Assembly (NCBI RefSeq): GCF_022012475.1
Contig: NZ_JAKLWS010000007.1
Location: forward strand, 113,159-177,158
Direction of reading: 5' to 3'
DNA length: 64,000 nt
Source: Rhodohalobacter sulfatireducens
Lineage (GTDB): Bacteria > Bacteroidota > Rhodothermia > Balneolales > Balneolaceae
The notes beneath the pieces are model-generated. The model ran no database searches. It had not been told where the DNA came from and saw nothing but the letters and a program-made list of their open reading frames with translations. The position numbers and the translations under genes are program-made. Each line of letters starts with the position of its first letter. Position 1 is the first letter of the stretch. Of the stretch, positions 1-9,025 are shown piece by piece.

Positions 1-1136
1 TTTCGATTAGGAAATCTCTCGTTTAATTTTTGAACCTCAAGCTCAAACTGATTTCTTTGTAATGCAGGTACAACTAATACTTTTGCCCATGAAAAAAAGA
101 CAGCCTTTACTTTCAATTCAATACTTTTTTCGTCAACAGTCTTAATGTTTCCATATTTGTCAATATCAGCCGTTATAGCAGAGTTTGAATGGATTGAATA
201 TCGTTCTCTTTGACCGGCTTTCTTTAGTAGAATAGTGTACCAAAGGGCAGCAATAGCAAGATTAGCTGAATTTCCATTGTGGATAGCTGTTACATTTTCA
301 AACTGTATGGCACCCCGATAATAATTTCCAGATGCACTTCGTGGGATGAACATATTTAAAAGCTTTCTTGAAGCATTAATTGGATTTTCTGTCTTTTCAA
401 CTGAAGCTTTTTCAGCTCCGTAAATATTTGTTGCCCAAATCAATTCATCTTTTGATTTTGATTCGGACTCCCCATAAAGTTCAATGGTCATATTTCGTAA
501 GCGGCCATATTCCCTGTTATTTTGATAAACTCCAACGTATCGCTCCAAAACTGGTATGAGTATATTTCCCTCCTTCCTTTTAATGACACCCTTTACCTCT
601 TTGTATAATCTCTGAAGTGATTCTTCCTGCTCAACCGGGCGCTTTTGATTTTTTTGCAGCTCGGTTAAAAGATGTTCATAAAGACTCATGATGGATTGAT
701 TCCAATCTGGTGTCAATTGTTCCGAAACTTTTGGTTCTGGCCAATAAACACCGGTTAGTTTATGAAGAACCTTACCTGTCTTTTTAATATTGCCAATGCA
801 AACTTGCAGTAGTAACCATACTTCTTGGAGATTTGTTATCAAGTCAGATAATTGCTTTCCCTTATCCGACACATCTATTGTTGAATGGATTTTCTTAAAC
901 AGTACAAGCTTTTCTTCGATCTCTTCTGGATCTATACCACTCCAAGACAAATACCCCTTAAAGAACGGTAATTCATCCAGTAATTGTTGTATATACGATT
1001 CGTATTTCCTGTACTCACCCTCAAGTGATTCTAAAAATTCGAAGAAAAGCTCATGGCGGAATCGAATGGAAGGTGTGGAACCAAATGACCCAAACAAATC
1101 TTGGAAGTTCTCTTCAATTTGAATCGGGTCTGGCAT
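1..1136 (-). CDS. Lon-C-like domain membrane protein, second tandem copy (3' end beyond window)
   Basis: The frame stays open from an ATG at 1136 down to base 1, giving 378 codons of an unfinished protein. It aligns without a gap to the neighbour encoded at 1157-3529: both start MPDPIQ, and by hand count about 80 of the first 130 residues are identical. Residues ~1-200 are helical. Residues ~230-378 resemble the Lon (S16) C-terminal domain, with HNGNSANLAIAALW around Ser290 and ITADIDKYGNIKTV after it. The membrane and outer parts seen in the neighbour would lie outside the window. It starts only 20 bases after the neighbour's stop, so the two are probably co-transcribed. Function unknown. 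That it is coding and paralogous is secure; the Lon relation is inferred from motif order. Confidence 0.85.
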   Translation of the reverse strand, partial: MPDPIQIEENFQDLFGSFGSTPSIRFRHELFFEFLESLEGEYRKYESYIQQLLDELPFFKGYLSWSGIDPEEIEEKLVLFKKIHSTIDVSDKGKQLSDLITNLQEVWLLLQVCIGNIKKTGKVLHKLTGVYWPEPKVSEQLTPDWNQSIMSLYEHLLTELQKNQKRPVEQEESLQRLYKEVKGVIKRKEGNILIPVLERYVGVYQNNREYGRLRNMTIELYGESESKSKDELIWATNIYGAEKASVEKTENPINASRKLLNMFIPRSASGNYYRGAIQFENVTAIHNGNSANLAIAALWYTILLKKAGQRERYSIHSNSAITADIDKYGNIKTVDEKSIELKVKAVFFSWAKVLVVPALQRNQFELEVQKLNERFPNR

Positions 1137-1156
1137 ATAATATTTTTGGACTAATA

Positions 1157-3529
1157 TTAGTTTTCGTTAAAATACTCCTCAGCTAATAAAAACTCTTCTC
1201 CTGTCCAATAGAGGATGGAATCTTTGTAAGCCTGAAAGTAATCAAAATCGGGAATTTCCGGAATTTCCCCCTCTTCATAAAGTTGCCGGGCAACGATATC
1301 GTACACATCGCTTGTACCTACGCCAATAGGTTTTAGATCATTTTCAAAACTTATTGAAACCATGACATCCCCAAACTCTTTTCTGAATGGAATTCGAGCT
1401 TCTTCAACGAGTGCTCTGATTGTTTTGTTCGCCGCATCGTAGTATAAATTTTTAGCTTCATTATATTTCATTAAAGGGCTTGTATACTCCGCTACGATTG
1501 TTTTTGGAATTAAAATGTAATGTAACTCACTTGCGGGTTCAATCCCGGTAGGTCTGTAATCTTTGGTTAGTGGCGAGTGTCCATGAAAGGTATCAATATC
1601 CAAAACTCCCAGTGCAGCCAACCAGTAGGCATTGTTGATTCCTGAGAATAGGATTTCCGCTTGATTATCACCATTTATATCCTGCAAAATCATATCTCTC
1701 ACATGGCCTATGTGCAGATATTCCGCATCTATTTCGCCGGTGACAACATCTACCAGGTATAAAATAGTTTGGAAATAGTAAAATGAATTTGCATTTACAA
1801 CTACCTTTGGCCCTTCTTTTGTATCCACCAGCCCCATTTCCCGAATCAACATCTCTTGTTGTGTAACTCCTGATTGTCTTGGAAAATCATAATTAAGTAT
1901 CAATTCACGATTCCAGATTAAAGAATCTCCACTAACTGAATATGCAGATATTTCAGAAATTTCCCTGTTTGACTGACTTAGACGATCTCTTCTTCCATAT
2001 ATAACCTCATTGAAACCATCGTTGGTAATATCGATAAGAATGGCAAGTGGATTTGCCGCAATTGTACCAGGATGGACTTCCCCATTGCTGCTTGTGTAAT
2101 ATGAAACCGTCTGTGCTCCAACTTCCAGTCTTTTTACCTCTATACCATTTTGGTTTTGCAATATTAAAAAACTGTCCTCATACGTTATATTCTGTGGATT
2201 TTTGTCTATCGGACCATAAATCAACCGGGCAACAATCAACAATAAAACGATTATTATTGGAATAAGTACAAAATTGGAATGTTCATTTTTTAAGCGGTTC
2301 ATCATGTAGGGGATTCGCCCCTGGACTGTATGCTCAGCCACCCTGCGATCGTAAAAGATCTCCGCCAACCGACTTACACTTATCACCTCCAAAGTTCGTT
2401 GAGGATATCTCTCTTTTAACCTGTTTATTTCATCCTCAAATGGTGTCCTTTGCGAAGCCGGTATTACAACTATAGATGCCCAGGAAAAGAAAACGGCTTT
2501 TGCCTTCAGGTGTATACTGGTTTCATCAACAGATTGAACGATCCCATTTTCATCAATATCACCTGTTATAGCGATATTGGAATGAATTCTGTAACGTTCT
2601 CTTTGTCCGCTTGCTTTCAACAAAATCGAGTACCACAAAGCCGCTATGGCAAGATTGGCTGATTTCCCATTGTGTATGGCGGCTGAAATTTCGAATCTTA
2701 ACCCACCACGATAGTATCTCCCAGCTGTTCGCTCGAATCCTGAAAGTTCAAACAACTTCCTGGATGCGTTGACAGGAACTGTAGTCTGTCCTAAAGAGGG
2801 AACTTCTGCACCATAAATATGGGTCGCCCAAATCAGCTCATCATTTGTTTTTGATTCCGACTCACCATAAAGCTCCATAGTCATACTTCGTAAACGGCCA
2901 AATCCATTGTTTTTGCCCTGGTCTTTATCATATTTCTCAGCAACGGGCACGAGTATATTCCAGTCCTTGCATTCTATAAGGGCTGATGTCTCTTTAAATA
3001 ATCTCTGAAGTGATTTTATTTGCTCAATGGACCGCTTTTGGTTCTGTTTCAGTACTGCTTCAAGCTTTTCATGGAGTCGGTTGATAGGTTGATTCCATTC
3101 TTTGTCTGCTTGCATAGAAGTGCTTGGCCCTGAGAATGAAACACCGGTTAATTTATGAAGATACGCATCTGCTTTTTCAATATTTCCAAGGCAAACTTGC
3201 AGCAGTAAAGATACCTCATGGAGATTTCTTTTGATGTTGGAATAGTGATCACTCTTTTCTGATAATTCTATTTCTGATTGGATTCTTTCCAACATAGAAA
3301 GGTTGCCCTCAATATCAACCGGGTCGATCCCACTCCAGGACAAATGGCTAGAAAACTCAGGTAAGTCATCCAACAGCTGAAGGATATACGATTCATATTT
3401 TCTGAACTCTCCTTCAAGTGAGGATAAAAAATCAAAGAAAAGTTGGTGCCTGCGACGAATAGAAGGAACAGAATCAAAATACTCCATTAACTCTTGGAAA
3501 TCCCTCTCTACTTGAATCGGATCTGGCAT
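1157..3529 (-). CDS. Lon-C-like domain / membrane helix / FG-GAP-like exterior protein
   Basis: A 790-residue protein of unknown function in three parts. Residues ~1-200 are helical and soluble. Residues ~230-395 resemble the Lon protease C-terminal domain: HNGKSANLAIAALW (Ser290 where Lon has its nucleophile), then AITGDIDENGIVQSV matching Lon's AMTGEITLRGQVLPI, then an IVVIP strand. The lysine of the Lon Ser-Lys dyad is not visible: the aligned position is His or Ser here and Glu in the sister copy. One membrane helix lies at ~419-438. After it come two acidic motifs, DITNDGFNEV (~500) and DINGDNQAEI (~617), typical of FG-GAP/VCBS propeller blades, so this part is probably periplasmic. It starts 15 bases after the upstream gene's stop. 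A role in carrying signals across the membrane is inference. Confidence 0.8.
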   Translation of the reverse strand: MPDPIQVERDFQELMEYFDSVPSIRRRHQLFFDFLSSLEGEFRKYESYILQLLDDLPEFSSHLSWSGIDPVDIEGNLSMLERIQSEIELSEKSDHYSNIKRNLHEVSLLLQVCLGNIEKADAYLHKLTGVSFSGPSTSMQADKEWNQPINRLHEKLEAVLKQNQKRSIEQIKSLQRLFKETSALIECKDWNILVPVAEKYDKDQGKNNGFGRLRSMTMELYGESESKTNDELIWATHIYGAEVPSLGQTTVPVNASRKLFELSGFERTAGRYYRGGLRFEISAAIHNGKSANLAIAALWYSILLKASGQRERYRIHSNIAITGDIDENGIVQSVDETSIHLKAKAVFFSWASIVVIPASQRTPFEDEINRLKERYPQRTLEVISVSRLAEIFYDRRVAEHTVQGRIPYMMNRLKNEHSNFVLIPIIIVLLLIVARLIYGPIDKNPQNITYEDSFLILQNQNGIEVKRLEVGAQTVSYYTSSNGEVHPGTIAANPLAILIDITNDGFNEVIYGRRDRLSQSNREISEISAYSVSGDSLIWNRELILNYDFPRQSGVTQQEMLIREMGLVDTKEGPKVVVNANSFYYFQTILYLVDVVTGEIDAEYLHIGHVRDMILQDINGDNQAEILFSGINNAYWLAALGVLDIDTFHGHSPLTKDYRPTGIEPASELHYILIPKTIVAEYTSPLMKYNEAKNLYYDAANKTIRALVEEARIPFRKEFGDVMVSISFENDLKPIGVGTSDVYDIVARQLYEEGEIPEIPDFDYFQAYKDSILYWTGEEFLLAEEYFNEN

Positions 3530-3544
3530 GGTGGCGATAATAAA

Positions 3545-4366
3545 TCATTTATAGAAGAAAAGACTGGAAACAGGGCTTGATAAATTTTGAATCGCTATCG
3601 TGCATTTTCCATTTTCAACAGGCCACATTGAGGATTTTTCACCAACGTAAATTACCATCTTGTCCGGGATTCTCTCTACTGAACAATTAAATGAGACCTG
3701 CAATTTATCCCCACTCTTTTGTAAGCTGAGTTCCTCTCTTTCAAAATGTGCTTCTGTTGTATCAAAGTTCAATGTACCCTGCTCACCATTACTAAAAACT
3801 CTGATTTTTGAGATTGGCAGGTGCAGCTCACACTTCTGCCAGTTTTTAATTGTATTCTCAGGAAAAACTTGATCCGGAATTACGAATGTTCCACCGGGAT
3901 CACTAACAAGAGTTTTATTATTTTGATCCCCAACATCGATCAGTACGATATCATCATCCTGTAGAAACTCAGAAATTACATGCAGCTTGAATTGATTCTT
4001 AGAGCTGTTATGTAAAATCCTGATGAGAGTTTTATGTTCCTCTGAAACAAATGTACGAATTGTTTTCAGGGTCTTTTTCCTTCGATCTGCAACAGGAGTT
4101 TGAGCTGCAAGTACAAAGACGTTACCTGAGTATTTAGATTTTTGAGGAGCAGGTTCCAACTCTATAATTGATGTTAAAAGATCTGGCCTCTCTTGAACAG
4201 ATTCAATATGGTCCATCTTTTTATAAAATACCCGGAACCATTCCGCAAGAAGGCGTACCTCTTCATCCTTCTGAATCCAATCCTGTATCCATTCTTGTTC
4301 TTTCTCGGTTAAAGCTGTCCGATTAAGAATGTATGTTTCGATATTTTTTTCGGTAGGAATATTCAA
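3545..4366 (-). CDS. Protein with anti-sigma-like N-terminus, operon partner of the Lon-like proteins
   Basis: A 273-residue protein I do not recognise as a whole. The first ~45 residues (IETYILNRTALTEKEQEW..., then WIQKDEEVRLLAEW) have the length and shape of the helical start of many anti-sigma factors (short helix, 'L...E...', then a helix ending where zinc-finger types carry Cys), but there are no Cys/His ligands. The remainder, ~100-273, is predicted from composition to be beta-rich, with no membrane segment and no signal peptide, so it is probably cytoplasmic. It lies 53 bases after the sigma-like gene at 4420-5430 and 15 bases before the Lon-like gene. Acting as a link between those two proteins is inference from gene order only. 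Confidence 0.6.
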   Translation of the reverse strand: MNIPTEKNIETYILNRTALTEKEQEWIQDWIQKDEEVRLLAEWFRVFYKKMDHIESVQERPDLLTSIIELEPAPQKSKYSGNVFVLAAQTPVADRRKKTLKTIRTFVSEEHKTLIRILHNSSKNQFKLHVISEFLQDDDIVLIDVGDQNNKTLVSDPGGTFVIPDQVFPENTIKNWQKCELHLPISKIRVFSNGEQGTLNFDTTEAHFEREELSLQKSGDKLQVSFNCSVERIPDKMVIYVGEKSSMWPVENGKCTIAIQNLSSPVSSLFFYK

Positions 4367-4419
4367 ATAGTCTTTAATTTATATAAAATTCCTCGCATAT
4401 CTTTAACTCTGCAAAATAT

Positions 4420-5430
4420 TTAAGACCAGTCCTCCTTAAATGTTTCAATCAGGTCTTTTCTAATGAGCTTCACCAGATATTCCAAAACCTGGCGATTGTT
4501 AGATCTGAAATCATCATACTCTAGTTCAGGCATATAGTTTTTTAAATATTCGAATTGCGACGATTCAGATTTGCCGCTGTTAAAGTAGTCATTAACAATA
4601 TCTTTTGCAGCGTTCATATACATATCCAATTGATCCTCGCTTATCTTTCCTTTCCGTACATAAGAGAATCCCGTACTTGTTCGAACCATTTCAACACTTT
4701 CATCCAAAAATTCTTGAAATTCTGTGGTAATTATCGACTCATCTGCATTAAGCTGTTTTTTTTCTGTTGTCGTTTCATGAAAATTCACAAAAGTCAACCG
4801 AATAACTGATGCCAAAGAAACGAGGGATATTTTCTTTTGATATCTATCCTGTTTTAAAAGCACATCAATAGCATCGGCCAGTATATCAGGAATTTGCATT
4901 TTATCTTCCAACCGAGAGGATAACCTGATTTGCATAAACTCAGAAGGCATCACCGGTAAATTATCTCTATCGTGCTTATCAACAATGATAAATCCCTGCT
5001 CATAGCTAACCCTATGGTCGCTATCACAATCTCTGATGGCCAGTTTTAAATTTCGAATGATTTTACGAAGTGACGGATCTTTTTCCCCCACTGCCCTAAA
5101 AATATTATCCTCAACTTTTGTAAATACAAGTTTTCGAAGTTCTATAATCAGCTCGGAATGATTGAGATCTTCCAAACTTATATCATCAAAGTATTCCTGA
5201 AGTTTTACCAGGCAGTCGTTATCGTCTTTCTCGAATAGTTCTGCAATAAAATCCCAGGCTAAGTCTTCCAGCCTTTCGCCTCGAATCATGTATAATTTAT
5301 TGGAAGCTGCCTTCATTCGAAGATATGCCAACGCCATGCTATGGCATTTTTTAATCAACTTTTTTAAATCTTTTCTTGAAACTTCTTCGCCCAAACAATT
5401 AGAAATCGTCTCTTTAAGTCCCATAAACAC
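4420..5430 (-). CDS. Helical protein, faint sigma-70 region 2 resemblance; first gene of the operon
   Basis: A 336-residue, charged, largely helical protein with no signal peptide or membrane segment. Residues ~20-75 (helix with AYLRMKA, then GERLEDLAWDFIAELFE) recall sigma region 2, where 'EDLvQetFlrlw' follows a first helix. I cannot find a convincing region 4 helix-turn-helix; the C-terminus (~250-336) is helical but not diagnostic. The nearest downstream gene begins with an anti-sigma-like segment, which is what makes the sigma reading worth testing. It is the first gene of the minus-strand operon, and 212 bases of AT-rich sequence separate it from the divergent permease gene. It could equally be an unrelated helical regulator. 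Confidence 0.55.
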   Translation of the reverse strand: MFMGLKETISNCLGEEVSRKDLKKLIKKCHSMALAYLRMKAASNKLYMIRGERLEDLAWDFIAELFEKDDNDCLVKLQEYFDDISLEDLNHSELIIELRKLVFTKVEDNIFRAVGEKDPSLRKIIRNLKLAIRDCDSDHRVSYEQGFIIVDKHDRDNLPVMPSEFMQIRLSSRLEDKMQIPDILADAIDVLLKQDRYQKKISLVSLASVIRLTFVNFHETTTEKKQLNADESIITTEFQEFLDESVEMVRTSTGFSYVRKGKISEDQLDMYMNAAKDIVNDYFNSGKSESSQFEYLKNYMPELEYDDFRSNNRQVLEYLVKLIRKDLIETFKEDWS

Positions 5431-5642
5431 AAACTGATATTGTTAACTACCCCTTTTGAACAAAGTTATTAATACGAAAAAATGCAATCATTCTAAAATA
5501 GAACATGCAAAAATAGAAGGAATACATCGTCTGTTTAAATATCTAATATTATTTGGCTTATGATTCATTATTTTGACTATTCTATCTTAAATCTTTTAAA
5601 AAGTTGAGCGTAAAATTGAAATTCCATGATTAAATATCCTTC

Positions 5643-6941
5643 ATGCTAACTAGAATTTTCCAATTCAATTCTGAAACATCGTCTATCTCAAAAGAGATTG
5701 GAGCAGGTATTACCACCTTCCTTACGATGTCTTATATCCTGTTCGTGAATCCGATGATCTTATCAGATGCCGGGATGAATTTTAATGCCGTGGTTACTGC
5801 CACAGCATTAGCTGCAGCATTTGGAACTCTGCTCATGGCACTTTGGGTAAAAGTTCCATTGGCCATGGCGCCGGGTATGGGGCTGAATGCCTTCTTTGCC
5901 TACTCTCTTGTGGTTGGAGAGGGAATCAACTGGGAGACGGGCCTGGGGGTTGTTTTTATCTCAGGGGTTGCTTTTCTGATTTTAACTTTCGTTGGTTTTC
6001 GTGAAAAAATTGTCAATGCAATTCCACTTTCACTTCGATTATCCATACCGGCCGGGATCGGTTTGTTTATTACTTTCATCGGGTTCCAAAATATGAACCT
6101 CATTGTACCTGATGATTCCACGATGCTTGCCCTTGGTGATTTTTCTACAGAAGCAGTAATGGGCCTGGTGGGATTGACAATCATTCTGATCCTGGAATCC
6201 AAAAAGGTGAAAGGCTCCATTCTTATCGGGATTCTTTCCACTACGCTCCTGGCAATATTTTTCGGTGAAGCCTCTCTGCCCGAATCCTTTTACTCAATGC
6301 CTCCATCCATTCAACCGACTGCATTTCAACTCGACATTTCAGCCGCACTCTCATGGGGACTCATCGGAGCGATATTCTCATTCATGTTTGTGGACCTGTT
6401 TGATTCTGTTGGTACACTCGTCGCTTGCTCCTATGAATCGGACCTTGTGGAGGAGGATGGAACCATTCAAAAAATTGATAAAATGCTTAGCGCTGATGCG
6501 ATCGCAACAGTTTTTGGAGCAATGATGGGAACCAGTACAACAACGACCTATATCGAATCGGCTTCGGGAATTGAGGATGGAGGGCGAACCGGCTTAACTG
6601 CATTCACAGTTGCTATGTTGTTCCTTGCTGCCCTTTTTCTCACTCCAATTATCGGTATTGTACCTTCCTATGCAACAGCTCCCGCCTTGGTAGCGGTTGG
6701 AATATTTATGTTCAAAAATATCACCAAAATCCCGATGGAACATTGGGCGGATACAGTGGCCGTATTTATGATCATCATCCTGATGCCGCTCACCTACAGC
6801 ATCAGCATGGGGCTTACATTTGGCTTCTTGTTTTGGACTCTTTTGAAATCTGTTTCAGGCAATTTCGATGAAATTCATCCAGTGATGTGGGTTATTGCGA
6901 TTTTATCAGCCGGGAATTTGTGGATTGAAAGTCTCTGTTAA
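5643..6941 (+). CDS. NCS2/AzgA-type purine (guanine/hypoxanthine/adenine) permease
   Basis: A 432-residue inner-membrane transporter of the AzgA branch of nucleobase-cation symporters. It begins with the family's entry segment (FQFNSETSSISKEIGAGITTF, then LTMSYILFVNP) and carries the AMAPGMGLNAFFAY motif near residue 80, then MFVDLFDSVGTLV (~residue 255) and GTSTTTTYIESASGIEDGGRTGLT (~residues 295-320), all AzgA hallmarks. About a dozen hydrophobic helices follow one another, and the length is normal for the family. Substrates are probably guanine/hypoxanthine or adenine; the motifs do not settle which. It is a stand-alone gene, with a divergent neighbour on the left and an unrelated receiver gene 156 bases downstream. 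Confidence 0.93.
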   Translation: MLTRIFQFNSETSSISKEIGAGITTFLTMSYILFVNPMILSDAGMNFNAVVTATALAAAFGTLLMALWVKVPLAMAPGMGLNAFFAYSLVVGEGINWETGLGVVFISGVAFLILTFVGFREKIVNAIPLSLRLSIPAGIGLFITFIGFQNMNLIVPDDSTMLALGDFSTEAVMGLVGLTIILILESKKVKGSILIGILSTTLLAIFFGEASLPESFYSMPPSIQPTAFQLDISAALSWGLIGAIFSFMFVDLFDSVGTLVACSYESDLVEEDGTIQKIDKMLSADAIATVFGAMMGTSTTTTYIESASGIEDGGRTGLTAFTVAMLFLAALFLTPIIGIVPSYATAPALVAVGIFMFKNITKIPMEHWADTVAVFMIIILMPLTYSISMGLTFGFLFWTLLKSVSGNFDEIHPVMWVIAILSAGNLWIESLC

Positions 6942-7097
6942 AAATGAAAGATATTATTACTTTTTAAGATATTTCTACTTTGCTTTTACTTTTTGTGAAA
7001 TTTTAAACGCTTTTATTACATTAGAATTAATATTTAAATACGTTGGTTTTTTGCATCAAGACAAAAAAATTCTACTGTCAGATTTAATAAATTTTCT

Positions 7098-7472
7098 ATG
7101 AAACGTGTATTAATAGTCGAAGACTGTCACATTCAGTCTACGGTTGTAAAAAAGATGCTTGAGAGTGAGGCATATACAGTTACTGGTGTTTGCCGGTCTG
7201 GTGAGGAAGTTTTTGAACAATTAAAAGTTGACGTGCCGGATATTATTCTGATGGATATTTTTATCAATGGTGACATAAATGGCATTGAAACTATGAAAAC
7301 GGTGAGACAAGTTCATTCAACGCCGGTTATTTTCATTACAGCTTTAACCAAATCTGAACTTCACGATGAAGCGCTGTCAATGAATCCTTCTGACCTTCTC
7401 ACAAAACCAATTTCAAAAGCTGAATTATTGAATTCAATAGATAAGCTTTTGGACCCTGTAGTTGAAGCTTAA
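7098..7472 (+). CDS. Stand-alone CheY-like receiver domain protein
   Basis: A 124-residue single-domain response regulator. The acidic pair is Glu8-Asp9, the phosphoacceptor is Asp53 (IILMDIF), the switch Thr is Thr81 (VIFITAL) and the conserved Lys is Lys103 (LLTKPIS), so all receiver residues are present. There is no output domain and no histidine kinase nearby, so it must act through protein contacts or as part of a phosphorelay encoded elsewhere. The insertion FINGDINGIETM after the Asp is common in receivers linked to PAS-type kinases. The ~150 bases before it are very AT-rich and show no strong Shine-Dalgarno sequence. Confidence 0.93.
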   Translation: MKRVLIVEDCHIQSTVVKKMLESEAYTVTGVCRSGEEVFEQLKVDVPDIILMDIFINGDINGIETMKTVRQVHSTPVIFITALTKSELHDEALSMNPSDLLTKPISKAELLNSIDKLLDPVVEA

Positions 7473-7535
7473 ATATCCGTCATCAAAATCGTCGCATTTT
7501 TTGAAACAAGGGGGGAAGTCAATAAATGGTCTCCG

Positions 7536-7994
7536 TTACCTCCGCCTCCCCTGTCTGTGTCGTTGCCGTTCCATTCGGCGTTGCTGTACTGAATCAGGAT
7601 GAGCAAAACTGTTTAACTTCTCTATTTGATCGGCTGTCAGGATCTCATCAATTTCATTAATAAAGTCTGAATGCATTTGGCGCAGAGTGTCTCTTTCATT
7701 CCTTCTGTTTTCTCTGAGCACGTCAAATACCTTCTGCATATGCTCAGACTGAACGGTAAAATATGGATCTATCTGATCGTCACGAAGGTCCAGTCGGTCA
7801 ATGAAGAAGTCTTTAATTTTTTGTGGGATCTCCTCTTCTCCGGGAGAGGGTAAATCGTCATTCATTCCGGGCCCCCGCTCAAAACTTTCTGATGTAAATC
7901 CCGGACTTACAGCCTCATTTAAAAAATAGCCTGATGCTCCTCCTGCAAGAAAGATCACGACATAGGCCAACAATGCTTTACTTTTAATATTCAT
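7536..7994 (-). CDS. Membrane-anchored CpxP/Spy-like periplasmic protein
   Basis: A 152-residue protein with an N-terminal membrane anchor (ALLAYVVIFLAGGASGYFL) followed by a charged helical domain. The segment LDLRDDQIDPYF... and EILTADQIEKLNSF carries the L-T/R-x-x-Q type motifs of the CpxP/Spy/ZraP group of periplasmic chaperones and metal sensors. The tail is very rich in Arg, Gln and His (RRRMERQRHRQGRRR-like), which could bind metal or nucleic acid. It lies 11 bases after the anti-sigma gene and is the last gene of the ECF operon. In other bacteria such proteins report periplasmic metal or envelope stress to an anti-sigma factor; that role here is inferred. Confidence 0.75.
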   Translation of the reverse strand: MNIKSKALLAYVVIFLAGGASGYFLNEAVSPGFTSESFERGPGMNDDLPSPGEEEIPQKIKDFFIDRLDLRDDQIDPYFTVQSEHMQKVFDVLRENRRNERDTLRQMHSDFINEIDEILTADQIEKLNSFAHPDSVQQRRMERQRHRQGRRR

Positions 7995-8005
7995 ATCATT
8001 GAATT

Positions 8006-8458
8006 TTATTCTTCAGCCATTTCCTCCAGGTAGAGAACATAACTGTCTGTTGTATTTTCATCTGCCGGGTAAAAATATTCTTCCGCGATTAATTCGGAAT
8101 CGGTTTCTGTATCCTGCGATTGAACCATTGAGAATACCGATGTGATTGCAAAAATGGCGATTGAGGCAGCAAGTGCATAGCGCCTGAACCAATCCAGGGT
8201 AACCATCTCAAAGGATTCTCCGGGGCCGGATAGATCCCGAATTCCCTGTTTGATTGACCGGATGGATGATTTGTGCTGACTTAGTTTTGAATCTATTTGA
8301 TACAAGTTGGTTAAATCCGGCAAGTTCATGATTGCCCGGTAATCTTCTAATAGGTCGGGATGATTTTGAAGTTCAACTTCCAGCTTTTGTATCTGCTTCG
8401 AACTTAACACGCCATCGGAGGCGTCTATAATCAACCGTTCCAGTTCTTCTCTTTTCAT
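8006..8458 (-). CDS. Anti-sigma factor, single-pass membrane protein
   Basis: A 150-residue protein whose start overlaps the ECF sigma gene's stop by four bases (ATGA), the usual sign of translational coupling between a sigma factor and its anti-sigma factor. The N-terminal ~50 residues (EELERLIIDASDGVLSSKQIQKLE...) match the helical sigma-binding region of anti-sigma proteins but lack the zinc His/Cys set. A membrane helix lies around residues 90-110 (FRRYALAASIAIFAITSVFS), and a short acidic periplasmic tail follows (AEEYFYPADENTTDSYVLYLEEMAEE). The identity rests on context and architecture; sequence conservation in such proteins is always low. Confidence 0.8.
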   Translation of the reverse strand: MKREELERLIIDASDGVLSSKQIQKLEVELQNHPDLLEDYRAIMNLPDLTNLYQIDSKLSQHKSSIRSIKQGIRDLSGPGESFEMVTLDWFRRYALAASIAIFAITSVFSMVQSQDTETDSELIAEEYFYPADENTTDSYVLYLEEMAEE

Positions 8459-8970
8459 GATTGATTGACCCCCATCTTTTTTAAAATGTCTGCTAACTGC
8501 TTTCGAGCCCTGAACATTCTGTTTTTTAAAGTTTGCTCATTAACTCCTGTTACATCCGAAATTTCAGGATATGTAAGTCCGTCTATCGATTTCATAACAA
8601 CAATGCTTCGCAATAACTCCGGTAATTCGGAGATTGCTTCTTTCAGCAGTTCAGTATCTTCCTGCTGATCCTTTGATTTAAATTCGTCGGATTCAATGTT
8701 ATACTCTTCAACAGGAATGGAGCTCCGATTTGATTCATATTTTCGCTTTCGAAACTCATCAATGCACTTATTCCTTGCAATTGAATAGAGCCAGGTATAC
8801 ATGTTGGCATTGCCTTCAAACTGGTCGATATTTTTATAAGCCTTCAAAAATGTTTCCTGCAAAATATCCTCCGCTTCAACACCTGAACCCGCAAGATACG
8901 CTTTCATGGATCGGTGGAGGCGGGGATAAAGCTCATCGATCTGTTTTTCAAACCAATCATCTCTGCCCAT
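8455..8970 (-). CDS. ECF-type RNA polymerase sigma factor
   Basis: A 171-residue sigma-70 family factor of the extracytoplasmic-function class. Region 2 is seen as SGVEAEDILQETFLKAYKNI followed by ANMYTWLYSIARNKCIDEFRK (residues ~30-75). Region 4 is seen as LPELLRSIVVMKSIDGLTYP, then the helix-turn-helix EISDVTGVNEQTLKNRMFRARK (residues ~115-165). The length is normal. It is preceded by a CpxP/Spy-like gene 55 bases upstream and overlaps its likely anti-sigma gene, giving a four-gene minus-strand unit that probably answers envelope or metal stress. I did not find a convincing autoregulated promoter upstream of 9769. Confidence 0.95.
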   Translation of the reverse strand: MGRDDWFEKQIDELYPRLHRSMKAYLAGSGVEAEDILQETFLKAYKNIDQFEGNANMYTWLYSIARNKCIDEFRKRKYESNRSSIPVEEYNIESDEFKSKDQQEDTELLKEAISELPELLRSIVVMKSIDGLTYPEISDVTGVNEQTLKNRMFRARKQLADILKKMGVNQS

Positions 8971-9025
8971 CCCTTAACGCCTCCACGGTTTCCATTCCGT
9001 ACCACACGGACAATTCCATACCGAA

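Noticed and set aside
6895..7101. Possible small gene between the permease and the receiver gene
   Set aside because: It begins inside the permease gene, is dominated by Phe/Tyr from AT-rich DNA and has no ribosome site.
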